This document shows positions 25,386 to 33,647 of a stretch of DNA of 64,000 nucleotides, piece after piece (the first letter of the stretch is position 1; each line of letters starts with the position of its first letter). Made by a program: the position numbers and the translations under genes. The stretch is from contig NZ_CDDF01000001.1 in assembly GCF_000819865.1 (NCBI RefSeq), positions 256,036-320,035 on the forward strand, in the 5' to 3' direction. Origin of the DNA: Aeromonas eucrenophila (GTDB taxonomy: Bacteria > Pseudomonadota > Gammaproteobacteria > Enterobacterales > Aeromonadaceae). A model generated the notes under the pieces. That model made no database searches. It was not told the DNA's origin and worked only from the letters and a program-made list of their open reading frames with translations.

Positions 25386-26669
25386 TCATTCATGGCCAGA
25401 GAGGTGATCGAGGGGCTTGTGGCTCGCACTCTCGTGGCGTTCGCTGTTGCCGGTGTGCAGATATTTGGAGGTGGTGTCGATGCTGTCGTGTCCCGCATCG
25501 GCCTGCACGTGGGACAGTGGCCGACCATTGAGGTTGATGTCGTGGGTGATGCCGGTGTGGCGGATGGAGTGTGGCGTCAGGTTGCGCATTTCGGCCGCGT
25601 CCTGGGCAAAGCCATCCTGCTCGGCCAACGCGGCCGCTTGCTCCAGCACCGCCATGACCAGCTCGCGTAACTGGCGGATCCCGAGGTTGGCATTGAGCTC
25701 TCCCTGCTGTCGTCCATGGGCCGCCGCCTTGTGGCGCACGAAGAGGGGCGTCTGTTCATTTGGCGTCGGCAGTGGCGACAGCCCCAGAAAGCCGCGATAG
25801 CGTTTCAGAGCATCGAGCAAGGCTTGGGAAACGGCCACGGTGCGCCGCTTGCCGCCCTTGCTGCGAGGGATGTAATAGCCCCAGACACCGGTCTTGCTGT
25901 CGCGGCGGAACTGATCCATGACGGGACTGAAACCGGGCCTGGCCGCCACCTCCGAGATCCGCAGATAACAGGCGTACATCAGGCAGATGAGAAAACGGCT
26001 GCGCTCGTGCTGAGCCGGCGAGTCGGCTGCCAGCTGCTCGGCGGCCTGCATCACATAGGACCACTGCAGCTCGGTGAAGGCCTGGGTCTGCTCATCGGTC
26101 TCCTGATGGAGCGGCTTTTTCACTCTTTGCAACAGGAGCGCCGGGTTGCGATCCATGTACTCTTCCTGGACGAGAAACTGGAAGAAGGCCGACAGGATGG
26201 CGAGTTTGGTCTTCATGGCCTGATCGCTCAAGCGGTATGGCAGCTCAAGGCCCAACTCCCGTTTGCCCAGAAAGGGCCGCCACTGGGGGTTGGGCAGCCG
26301 CTCTCCCCACTCCTTGTCGAACACGAACTGGGCCACGTTCCGATAGGCGATCAGCGTCGGCGGCGGTGCCTGACAGTAGTCGAGGTAGCGCATCATGATC
26401 CGCCGGGTGAGATCCTTTGGGCTGATGGCCATCTCGCCAAAGCTCCAATGCAGGAAGGTGGTCAGCTCGCTGCGATAGGTCTTGTAGTTGTTCTCACTGT
26501 GGCGCTGCTCCAGCAACCAGTCGACGGCCAGCTCATAGACGAGGCCCGCATCGGGCACGTCCCCCATGCTGCGGTTGGCCAGGTATTGGTTGACTTGAGG
26601 GTTGCCTCCCTCCAGATGGAGCAGGCTATCGAACAACGGCATGGCGGGTGGAAGTGGCAGATGAGTCAT
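25386..26669 (-). CDS. tyrosine recombinase A (solitary phage-type integrase)
   Basis: This 427-residue tyrosine recombinase has the full catalytic set: R237 (YLRISE), K271 (SKGGKRR), H367 and R370 (HSIRH), H394 (AGHDS) and nucleophile Y403 (SKYLHTG). An N-terminal SAM-like core-binding domain lies at about 45-130. No excisionase, cargo or second attachment site was found beside it. It is not XerC or XerD, which are shorter and conserved elsewhere. It may belong to a decayed island or be a domesticated recombinase. No ribosome site supports the start; ATG at 26642 is an alternative. Confidence 0.85.
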   Translation of the reverse strand: MTHLPLPPAMPLFDSLLHLEGGNPQVNQYLANRSMGDVPDAGLVYELAVDWLLEQRHSENNYKTYRSELTTFLHWSFGEMAISPKDLTRRIMMRYLDYCQAPPPTLIAYRNVAQFVFDKEWGERLPNPQWRPFLGKRELGLELPYRLSDQAMKTKLAILSAFFQFLVQEEYMDRNPALLLQRVKKPLHQETDEQTQAFTELQWSYVMQAAEQLAADSPAQHERSRFLICLMYACYLRISEVAARPGFSPVMDQFRRDSKTGVWGYYIPRSKGGKRRTVAVSQALLDALKRYRGFLGLSPLPTPNEQTPLFVRHKAAAHGRQQGELNANLGIRQLRELVMAVLEQAAALAEQDGFAQDAAEMRNLTPHSIRHTGITHDINLNGRPLSHVQADAGHDSIDTTSKYLHTGNSERHESASHKPLDHLSGHE

Positions 26670-26914
26670 ATGGGTGCTTGTGGTGATGGCTGTCTGAAAT
26701 GAGGCGAGTTCTGCCTGATGTTGATAGCGCGCAATGGGGCCAAGACATCAATGCACGGAAATCTGTCAGGACGTACTGACGGTCCGGCTCTCGGGTACAG
26801 TGCGATCCAGGATGAATATATTCAATGGATATGCACCTTGGTTGGAAAATTCTCGGGGTAAATACAAAGTAAAATGGTTAAAAATGCTGAAGTGTGAATA
26901 TATACGTGAAAAGC

Positions 26915-26945
26915 AGGGTGACTGCGGTTCAGGCAGTCTCCCCCT
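26915..26945 (-). terminator. probable yebG terminator
   Basis: On the minus strand GACTGC and GCAGTC flank a seven-base loop, followed by a short T-rich stretch, just after yebG. It is a moderate hairpin. Confidence 0.45.
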
Positions 26946-26952
26946 CTTCTTT

Positions 26953-27267
26953 TCAGGCCACGCTCTTCAGGGATTTTCCCTTGGGTTTATCGCTATTGTC
27001 AGCGTCAACCTTCTCCTCCTTGGGGCTTGGGCCCTGCCCTTTACCGCCACGCAGCAGGTTTTGCAGCAGATCCCGCTGTTCGGCCAGGTAGAAGGCCAGG
27101 CTCTCCTGCTGCTCGGCTGTCAGTTCAACCGGCGCCCCGGCCAGCAGCGTCATCAACTCATCGGCGGTGTCCAGCAACTTGTCATAGGCGTCCGCCTCTT
27201 TCTTGCTGGCAAAGGTCATCTTCTCCACTCCCCCACGGACCACAACATACTTGATCTCAACGGCCAT
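26953..27267 (-). CDS. yebG: SOS-induced protein YebG
   Basis: This 104-residue protein strongly resembles E. coli YebG: MAVEIKYVVVRGG, SKKEADAYDKLLDTAD, and a lysine/acid-rich tail. YebG is a DNA-damage-induced LexA-regulon protein whose biochemical role is still unclear. A LexA-like box lies 34 bases upstream of the start, and GAGGAGG gives a strong ribosome site. Confidence 0.92.
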   Translation of the reverse strand: MAVEIKYVVVRGGVEKMTFASKKEADAYDKLLDTADELMTLLAGAPVELTAEQQESLAFYLAEQRDLLQNLLRGGKGQGPSPKEEKVDADNSDKPKGKSLKSVA

Positions 27268-27301
27268 ACGGCGTCCTCCTCATGATAGTGACCATAATTA
27301 T

Positions 27302-27317
27302 ATGTACGTATATACAG
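27302..27317 (-). promoter_or_regulatory. LexA-like box upstream of yebG
   Basis: Read on the minus strand: CTG, ten bases TATATACGTA, then CAT. This differs from the CTG-N10-CAG consensus in one base. Its position 34 bases before yebG fits SOS control. Confidence 0.7.
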
Positions 27318-27531
27318 CATTGCAAATAACAGCCAGATCGCAGCATCCGAGTCCGCAGTGGCATCAGTGTCTTGTGCGCGGCAACGTCATCCTCGCAAGC
27401 GAAATGAGGCGCCGATTTCTCCACCCACATGGAGCTGCTCTCGGGGTTTTCTTGGCGCCAGGCCGCGCCGGGCAAGACAGAGAACCGGTTTTAGGGTAAA
27501 TTTTATCAATTCCTTCAACAGGTTGAATCGT

Positions 27532-28158
27532 ATGTCGGATCCCCGCTCCGTGATCGTCTGCCCGGCCTGCGACTTGCTGATCGAACGCAAGTTGTTGCCG
27601 CTGCGTCGTCATGCCCATTGTCCCCGCTGCCATCAGCATCTGTATGGGCGCTATGCCTTTCGTCCCTCCCAGTTGATGGCGCTCACCATCACCGGCTTCC
27701 TGTTGCTGCCCTCTGCCTTCTTCGAACCCCTGCTCTATGTGCGCCTGGCGGGCGTCAACACCGACGCCAACATGATGAAGGGCATCCTTATGCTGGCGCG
27801 GGAGAACGAGCTGCTGGTTGCGGCGCTGGTATTCTGGTGCGGCGCGCTGGCACCGATGGGGCTGCTGCTCGGCATCTTTGCCCTCGCCTCCGGCCTTGCC
27901 AAACGCTGGCACATCTTGCCCCTGGCCCTGAAGTCGGTGGCCGTGTTTCGTCATTGGGCCATGCTGGAGGTCTATATCGCCAGCCTGCTGGTGTCCCTGT
28001 TCAAGCTGGTGGATATCGCGGATGTGCGCTTTGGGGGAGGCTTTCTGAGCCTGAGCTGTTTGATGTTGCTCAATCTCGCCCTGTTGATCCTGTTCGATCC
28101 CGCCCCCTACTGGGAGCAGGTCCCTATGGAGGAGCCCGATCATGACCAGCGCCCGTGA
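27532..28158 (+). CDS. letA: LetA N-terminal half (PqiA-family membrane protein)
   Basis: This 208-residue inner-membrane protein has an N-terminal zinc-ribbon (CPAC ... CPRC, residues about 11-35) and four predicted transmembrane helices. It corresponds to the first half of E. coli LetA (YebS, about 427 residues), which partners LetB to move lipids across the envelope. The start MSDPRSVIVCPAC is preferred over upstream in-frame codons that lack homology. It overlaps the next gene by 17 bases. Confidence 0.85.
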   Translation: MSDPRSVIVCPACDLLIERKLLPLRRHAHCPRCHQHLYGRYAFRPSQLMALTITGFLLLPSAFFEPLLYVRLAGVNTDANMMKGILMLARENELLVAALVFWCGALAPMGLLLGIFALASGLAKRWHILPLALKSVAVFRHWAMLEVYIASLLVSLFKLVDIADVRFGGGFLSLSCLMLLNLALLILFDPAPYWEQVPMEEPDHDQRP

Positions 28159-28744
28159 ACAGGGCCTGTGCGGGTGCCACACCTGCGGCCTGCTGGTGCG
28201 CTATCAAGCCGGCACCCTCTGCCCCCGTTGCCACAGCAAGTTGCAGGTGCGGATCCCCCGCTCCCTCGCCCGCTCCTGGGGCCTGCTGGCACTGGCGACC
28301 TTCATGCTGCTGCCGGCGAACCTGCTGCCCATCACCCATTTTTACACCAAGGGGCTGCTGCAATCAGACACCATTTTCAGCGGCATCCTCTCGCTCTATA
28401 ACAGCCACATGTCCGGTATCGCCACCATAGTGTTGCTGGCGAGTATCGTGGTGCCGGTTGGCAAGATTCTGGGGCTTGGCTGGATCTGTTGGCAGTTGCA
28501 ACGGGCCAAGCCGGTGCGGCGCAGACGCCAGCTCATCATGTATCGCATCATCGATTTTATCGGCCGCTGGTCCATGCTGGATCTGTTCGTCATCTCGCTG
28601 ATGATGGCCCTGGTGGATCGCGGCGTGCTGCTCAACGTGCTGGCGGGGCCGGGCGCCACCGCCTTCGGTTGTGTGGTGCTGCTCACCATGATGTCGGCCC
28701 GCATGCTGGACACCCGGCTACTGTGGGACAAGGAGGCGCGCTGA
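28142..28744 (+). CDS. LetA C-terminal half (PqiA-family membrane protein)
   Basis: This 200-residue protein carries a second zinc-ribbon (CHTC ... CPRC, residues about 12-30) and four transmembrane helices, equivalent to the second half of E. coli LetA. It starts 17 bases inside the upstream half in a different frame. Because both halves are complete, with zinc ribbon and helices, this is more likely a true two-gene arrangement than a recent frameshift. letB follows after 54 bases. Confidence 0.85.
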   Translation: MTSAREQGLCGCHTCGLLVRYQAGTLCPRCHSKLQVRIPRSLARSWGLLALATFMLLPANLLPITHFYTKGLLQSDTIFSGILSLYNSHMSGIATIVLLASIVVPVGKILGLGWICWQLQRAKPVRRRRQLIMYRIIDFIGRWSMLDLFVISLMMALVDRGVLLNVLAGPGATAFGCVVLLTMMSARMLDTRLLWDKEAR

Positions 28745-28798
28745 TGGCGTCTCGCTCTGTTGGTTTTCATTTGCACATTCATTGTCTAAGGAGTCGAT

Positions 28799-31351
28799 AT
28801 GATCGGGGCTGAACCCGTCATTGAGAAGCGCCGCTGGCTGTCGCCGGTCTGGTTGTTACCTGTCATCGCCCTCTTGCTGGCGGGCGGTTTTATCTATCAG
28901 CAGGTGGCAACCCGTGGCCAGCTCATTCGCATCAACTTTGCCCAGGGCAACGGTATCTTGCCGGGCAAGACCCAGCTGCGCTACCAGGGGGTGGCCATCG
29001 GGGTGGTGCAGGAGCTGGCGCTGGCGGCGGACGGTCGCAAGATAGCCGTGCTGGTGAAGGTCGACAGCCGTGCCCGCCCGCTGCTGCGCAAGGGATCCGA
29101 CTTCTGGCTGGTGAGCCCCAAGGCGTCTCTGACCGAGATCTCCGGCCTCGATACCCTGGTCTCCGGCAACTACATCAACCTGCAACCGGGCCGGGAGAAC
29201 AAGCCACTGGAGGAGGAGTTTGATGCGGTCGATGGCCCTCCCCCCGGTTATCAGGCCCAGGGCCGCACCCTGCACCTGACCGCCGACTCGCTTGGCTCGG
29301 TGGGGATCGGCGCCAAGATCTATTTCCGTGGCATCGAGGTGGGCAGCGTCATCAACACGCGCCTGGGCGAGGATAACCAGAATGTGATCCTGGATCTGGT
29401 GATAGAGCCGCGCTTCGAGCACCTCATCAAGGCCGACACCCGTTTCTGGAACATCAGCGGCATCAAGGGCTCCTTCAGCCTGGCTGGCGTCAGTGTCGAG
29501 GCGGGCAGTCTCGCCTCCATTCTGAGTGGCGGCATCGCCTTTGACTCTCCCAAGGACTCCCCGTTGCCGGAGAAGGGACAGACCTTCACCCTCTACAAGG
29601 GGCTGGCGGAGGCGGCCCGCGGTGAGCGCATCGACATTCAGGCCGGCGCCCTGCCCATCAAGGAGGGGATGCCGATCCTCTATGAAGGGATCGAGATTGG
29701 TCGGGTAGACCCTATCCGCCTGACCGAGCAGGGCCGGGTCGTCACGGCATTGATCAACCCTGAGCAGGCGTTTCGGGTGACCGGCAAGAGCCGGCTCATC
29801 TGGGAGACGGTGTCGCTCTCCCCGACCGGGCTCAAACATGCGGATCGCCTGCTGGCCGGGCCCGCCATCCGGCTCGATTATGTGGTGGGCGAGCGGGTCA
29901 ATGCCATGACGTTGGAGAATCAGGCACAGCCGGGTGGCATCACGCTGACTCTGCAGGCGGATGATCTCGCCGGGGTGAGCGAAGGGGCCCCGCTGCTGTT
30001 CAAGGGGTTGCAGATCGGGCAGGTAGGGCAGCTGACGCTCGACGCCGGCGGCAATGCGAGCATCAAGCTGCAGGTGAACGAGGCGTATCGCCCCCTGCTG
30101 ACGCGGGCCCGCTTCTATCGGGCGGCGCCGCTGCAGATCGCCGCCGATCTGAGCGGTATCAAGGTGGAATCCAGCCCGGCGAGTGCCTGGTTGGCGGGCG
30201 GGATCAAGCTGGTCCAGGTGCCGAGCGGCGAGCGGATTGACCGCCTCTACCCCAGTCAGGAGCTGGCCTTGCTTGGCAGTCGCAATGCCAAACCGCAACC
30301 TTGGATCTTGCGCGCCGAACAGGCCGATGGCATTGGCATCGGCTCCCCCGTGCTCTATCTGGGGCTGGAGGCCGGCAAGGTCAAGGCGCTCAAGGCGGAC
30401 GCCAAGGGCGTCGAGATCACGCTGGAGATTAACGCCATCTATGCGCCGCTGCTCAAGCAACAGCCCCAGTTCTGGAAGAAGGCGGCCATCGACGGCAAGA
30501 TCCGGCTCGATGGGGTGCAGGTGAAGATGGGCAACCTCGCCACCTTGCTGCGCGGGGCCATCGAATTTGACCGGCTCGGCACGAACCGCAGCAGTCATCA
30601 GCTGTTTGACAGCAAGGAGCAGGCCAAGACCCGGGTGCGCAGCCTGACGCTGACCGCCGATCGCAACCCCGGGCTCGGGGTCGGCAGCCCCATCCGCTAT
30701 CGGGGAGTCGACATCGGCAAGGTAGAGCAGGTCGTGCTGGATCCTTCCCTCGGTCAGGTGAGTTTCAGAGCCGAGCTGGATGAGCAGTACGCGGATCGTT
30801 TCCTGCAGACCGGCGCCCGCTTTACCCTGGTGCAGGCTAAATTGGGCCTCGGCGGCGTCGCCCACCTCGATACCCTGATCAAGGGCGCCTTCGTCGAGGC
30901 CAGCCCGGGTCAAGGCGCTGGTCGGGAGCGCTTCCCTCTGAGTCAGAGTGGCCCCATCGGGCTGGCGCTCACCCTCAAGAGCCCCTCGGTCAGCGGCGTC
31001 AGTGTCGGCAGCCCCCTGCTGTTTCGCAAGTTGATGGTCGGCAGCGTCACCAAGGTGGCGCTGGCCCGGGATGGCAGCGAGGTATTGATAGATGTGAGCA
31101 TCGACGCAGAGTATGCCCACCTGGTGCGGGCCAACAGCCGCTTCTGGAATGTGTCCGGCGTCAAGGCGGACATCGGCCTGACCGGCGGCACCATAGAGGT
31201 GGAAACCGTGCAGAGTCTGCTGACCGGCGGCATCGCCTTCAACACCCCGGAGCGGGAGATGGGGCCGACCGTCAAGGCGGGTCATAGCTATCAGCTCCAT
31301 GGCAAGGCGGAGAAGGAGTGGCTGGAGTGGAGTCCCCGCATCCAGCCCTGA
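28799..31351 (+). CDS. letB: LetB, MCE-domain lipid transport protein
   Basis: LetB is an 850-residue periplasm-spanning protein with one N-terminal membrane helix (about 18-36) and seven MCE repeats. They begin near GILPGKTQLRY, VGIGAKIYFRG, IKEGMPILYEG, VSEGAPLLFKG, IGIGSPVLYLG, LGVGSPIRYRG and VSVGSPLLFRK. Stacked MCE rings form a hydrophobic tunnel for lipids between inner and outer membranes. The E. coli protein (YebT, about 877 residues) also has seven. AAGGAG precedes the ATG, and rsmF follows as in E. coli. Confidence 0.95.
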   Translation: MIGAEPVIEKRRWLSPVWLLPVIALLLAGGFIYQQVATRGQLIRINFAQGNGILPGKTQLRYQGVAIGVVQELALAADGRKIAVLVKVDSRARPLLRKGSDFWLVSPKASLTEISGLDTLVSGNYINLQPGRENKPLEEEFDAVDGPPPGYQAQGRTLHLTADSLGSVGIGAKIYFRGIEVGSVINTRLGEDNQNVILDLVIEPRFEHLIKADTRFWNISGIKGSFSLAGVSVEAGSLASILSGGIAFDSPKDSPLPEKGQTFTLYKGLAEAARGERIDIQAGALPIKEGMPILYEGIEIGRVDPIRLTEQGRVVTALINPEQAFRVTGKSRLIWETVSLSPTGLKHADRLLAGPAIRLDYVVGERVNAMTLENQAQPGGITLTLQADDLAGVSEGAPLLFKGLQIGQVGQLTLDAGGNASIKLQVNEAYRPLLTRARFYRAAPLQIAADLSGIKVESSPASAWLAGGIKLVQVPSGERIDRLYPSQELALLGSRNAKPQPWILRAEQADGIGIGSPVLYLGLEAGKVKALKADAKGVEITLEINAIYAPLLKQQPQFWKKAAIDGKIRLDGVQVKMGNLATLLRGAIEFDRLGTNRSSHQLFDSKEQAKTRVRSLTLTADRNPGLGVGSPIRYRGVDIGKVEQVVLDPSLGQVSFRAELDEQYADRFLQTGARFTLVQAKLGLGGVAHLDTLIKGAFVEASPGQGAGRERFPLSQSGPIGLALTLKSPSVSGVSVGSPLLFRKLMVGSVTKVALARDGSEVLIDVSIDAEYAHLVRANSRFWNVSGVKADIGLTGGTIEVETVQSLLTGGIAFNTPEREMGPTVKAGHSYQLHGKAEKEWLEWSPRIQP

Positions 31352-31370
31352 GCCCTCGGCTCACCGAGAG

Positions 31371-31396
31371 AAACCGGCCTTGTGGCCGGTTTTTTT
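31371..31396 (+). terminator. terminator of letA-letB
   Basis: AAACCGGCC / GGCCGGTTT with a TTGT loop and a T-run, 19 bases after letB. A strong intrinsic terminator. Confidence 0.88.
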
Positions 31397-31492
31397 ATGG
31401 GCTGGCGCGCACCGCATCGTGAAAGCACCCTGAAGAAAACGGCCGGTGTGTGGTAGGATATCGCCCCTATTTTGGGTCTGCGAGATTGCACA

Positions 31493-32923
31493 GTGCACGA
31501 CAACACCTACCTTCCCGATCACTTCTTGCGCCATATTGCGGCCATCATGCCGGCCAACCTCTCCATGGATGAGTTTGTGGCGAGTTGTCGGCGACCGCTT
31601 AGGCGCAGCATCCGGGTCAATACCCTCAAGATTGCGGTGCCTGACTTTGTGGCGAAGATGCAGCCACTGGGCTGGCAGCTGGAGCCCGTGCCCTGGTGCG
31701 AAACCGGGTTCTGGCTGACTCGTGAGGATGAGAGCGTGCCCCTTGGCAACACCGCCGAGCACCTCTGCGGCCTCTTCTACATCCAGGAGGCCAGCTCCAT
31801 GCTGCCGGTTACGGCACTGTTTGCGAGCGACAAGGTCAAGCGGGACGGCATGCTGCTGGATGCGGCGGCGGCGCCTGGCTCCAAGACCACCCAGATCGCC
31901 GCGCTGATGGATAACCAGGGCATGCTGGTTGCCAACGAATACTCCAGCAGCCGGCTCAAGGTGCTCAGTGCCAACCTCCAGCGCTGCGGCGTCACCAACG
32001 TCGGCATGACCCACTTCGATGCCAAGGTGTTCGGCCAGTGGTTGCCGGAAACCTTTGATGCCATCCTGCTCGATGCCCCCTGCTCGGGGGAAGGCACGGT
32101 GCGCAAGGATGAAGATGCCTTGCGCAACTGGAGCATAGAGAGCATCGATGAGATTGCCGCCGTGCAGCAGGGGCTGCTGGAGAGCGCCTTTCATGCCTTG
32201 AAACCGGGGGGCGTGCTGGTCTATTCCACCTGCACCCTGAGCGCCCAGGAGAATCAGGATGTCTGCCAGTCACTGCTGGACAAATTCGGCGATGCCTTGA
32301 GTTTCGACTCGCTGGCGGATTTGTTCCCCGGCGCCGGGCAGGCCTGCACCGAGGAAGGCTATTTGCACGTCTGGCCCCAGATCTTCGACAGCGAAGGCTT
32401 CTTTGTCGCGCGGCTGCGCAAGCACTACTCGGTGGCCAATACCATGTTCAAGCCGGGCAAACTCGGCAAGTTCCCCTTCTCCCCGTTGCCGGCCAAAGAG
32501 GCCGAGCCCATGCTGGCCGAGATTGAAGCGGCCTTCGGCGTGAGCCCTCAGGGACAGTTATTTGGCCGCAACGACGAGATCTGGCTCTTCCCCAGGTTGT
32601 TTGAGCAGGTACAGGGCAAACTGCGTTTCGATCGCATCGGCATCAAGCTGGCGGAAACCTTCAAGAAGGGTTATCGGCTGACCCACGAGTGGGCGCTGGC
32701 CTATGGTGGCCTCGCCACCCTGGGGATCGTCGAGCTGGATGCCGCCAACGCGCGGGAATTCATGATGGGACGGGACGTCTGGCCCGAGCTGGAGTCTGGA
32801 TCGGGCGAGGTGATAGTCCGCTACCAGGGCCATCCGCTGGGGATGGGGAAATGGGTCGGTAGTCGCATCAAGAATGCCCTGCCCCGTGAACTGGTGCGTG
32901 ACAACAACCTGTTCAACAGTTGA
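31493..32923 (+). CDS. rsmF: 16S rRNA m5C1407 methyltransferase RsmF
   Basis: This 476-residue NOL1/NOP2/Sun-family enzyme methylates C1407 of 16S rRNA. It has a SAM-binding fold with DAAAAPGSKT and two motif cysteines (LDAPCSGEGT and YSTCTL), plus a C-terminal PUA-like region. The GTG start at 31493 aligns with the homologous N-terminus (HDNTYLPDHFL, RRPLRRSIRVNTLK); a TTG at 31472 is in frame but less likely. No strong ribosome site was seen. Confidence 0.93.
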   Translation: MHDNTYLPDHFLRHIAAIMPANLSMDEFVASCRRPLRRSIRVNTLKIAVPDFVAKMQPLGWQLEPVPWCETGFWLTREDESVPLGNTAEHLCGLFYIQEASSMLPVTALFASDKVKRDGMLLDAAAAPGSKTTQIAALMDNQGMLVANEYSSSRLKVLSANLQRCGVTNVGMTHFDAKVFGQWLPETFDAILLDAPCSGEGTVRKDEDALRNWSIESIDEIAAVQQGLLESAFHALKPGGVLVYSTCTLSAQENQDVCQSLLDKFGDALSFDSLADLFPGAGQACTEEGYLHVWPQIFDSEGFFVARLRKHYSVANTMFKPGKLGKFPFSPLPAKEAEPMLAEIEAAFGVSPQGQLFGRNDEIWLFPRLFEQVQGKLRFDRIGIKLAETFKKGYRLTHEWALAYGGLATLGIVELDAANAREFMMGRDVWPELESGSGEVIVRYQGHPLGMGKWVGSRIKNALPRELVRDNNLFNS

Positions 32924-33079
32924 GCTGACCCGTGAGGCGGTGTCCACATCGAGGGCGCCGCTGCATGGGACCGAGTGCCCGATCATCCTCTGCCCAACAC
33001 CTGTTCGAGTCTGAAAAACCTCCACTCTGGTTGAACTTTTAGTCAGATCTTGAAATGCCTCGCGCCTTGTCTAAGCTTA

Positions 33080-33167
33080 GGGTTATCTGCACACCGGTTA
33101 GCGCACGGCTCTGCAAGGAGCCAATTCCCCTATGCCAGGTACAAGGAATTCGTACCTGGCTTTTTTT
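33080..33167 (+). ncRNA. candidate small RNA upstream of a strong terminator
   Basis: Downstream of rsmF a possible promoter (TTGAAA near 33050, TAAGCT about 16 bases later) precedes an 85-base stretch. It holds a first hairpin GGCTC/GAGCC near 33107-33122, a single-stranded pyrimidine-rich link and a nine-base-pair terminator with seven T. This is the typical layout of an Hfq-type sRNA. It may simply be the rsmF 3' region; no family was recognised. Confidence 0.35.
33134..33167 (+). terminator. intrinsic terminator downstream of rsmF / candidate sRNA
   Basis: GCCAGGTAC (33134-33142) pairs with GTACCTGGC (33152-33160), followed by TTTTTTT. It lies 211 bases after rsmF and just before the convergent 33183 gene. 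Confidence 0.85.
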
Positions 33168-33182
33168 ATTCCCGCGTTTTGC

Positions 33183-33491
33183 TCAGTCAGCTCTGTCGAT
33201 GGTATCTGCCCGTGATGTCTCTTCAGGGGGAGCCTGTTCTTCACGGCGCTCTTCAACATACTGCGGCACCAGCTCGTGTTGATAGAGCAAGTCGATCGCC
33301 TGCTCGATGAGGGAGGCCTGACTGTCTTCCAGATGCAGGCCGAGTTCATGCAAGCGCTCGGCGTGACGATTGCTGATCCAGCACTGCAATCGGTTGTGGG
33401 TTTCCTGCTTGCGTTTCACGTGTTGACGTTGTCGCTCGGCGTTGTCCTGTGCCTCCGAGTGCTTGGTTATTTCCTGGTTTTCCTGGCTCAT
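33183..33491 (-). CDS. putative ribbon-helix-helix-like protein
   Basis: From the ATG at 33491 this is a 102-residue hydrophilic protein. The middle (HNRLQCWISNRHAERLHELG, then LEDSQASLIEQAIDLLY) resembles the strand-helix-helix of CopG/Arc DNA-binding proteins. The tail is acidic. An upstream in-frame ATG at 33623 would add 44 residues and bring the start to 24 bases after recombinase B, but those residues look unlike the rest. It lies on the same strand downstream of recombinase B and may regulate it. No family was recognised with certainty. Confidence 0.45.
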   Translation of the reverse strand: MSQENQEITKHSEAQDNAERQRQHVKRKQETHNRLQCWISNRHAERLHELGLHLEDSQASLIEQAIDLLYQHELVPQYVEERREEQAPPEETSRADTIDRAD

Positions 33492-33614
33492 ATGACCGTG
33501 CTGTTCTCGATTAATGCAGTTGTTATCTCTCACAGTGAATTCTTCTTCGAGGAAGTACCCTACTCCCTCACCGGATCGGGCAAGGGAAAAAGAACAACAA
33601 AACAATGAGATGGT

Positions 33615-33644
33615 ATTTAACATAAAAAATGTGGTGACGCGGTT
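33615..33644 (-). other. degenerate dif-like sequence beside recombinase B
   Basis: On the minus strand the stretch ends with TTATGTTAAAT, identical to the XerD arm of dif, and begins with AACCGCG, identical to the outer XerC side of the local dif. The inner 12 bases differ, and total spacing is one base longer. It lies immediately downstream of the recombinase B stop codon. Confidence 0.4.
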
Positions 33645-33647
33645 GTC

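Noticed and set aside
24434..26952. A second intact dif copy bounding the phage remnant
   Set aside because: I searched for the XerD and XerC arms in both orientations and found none in this interval.
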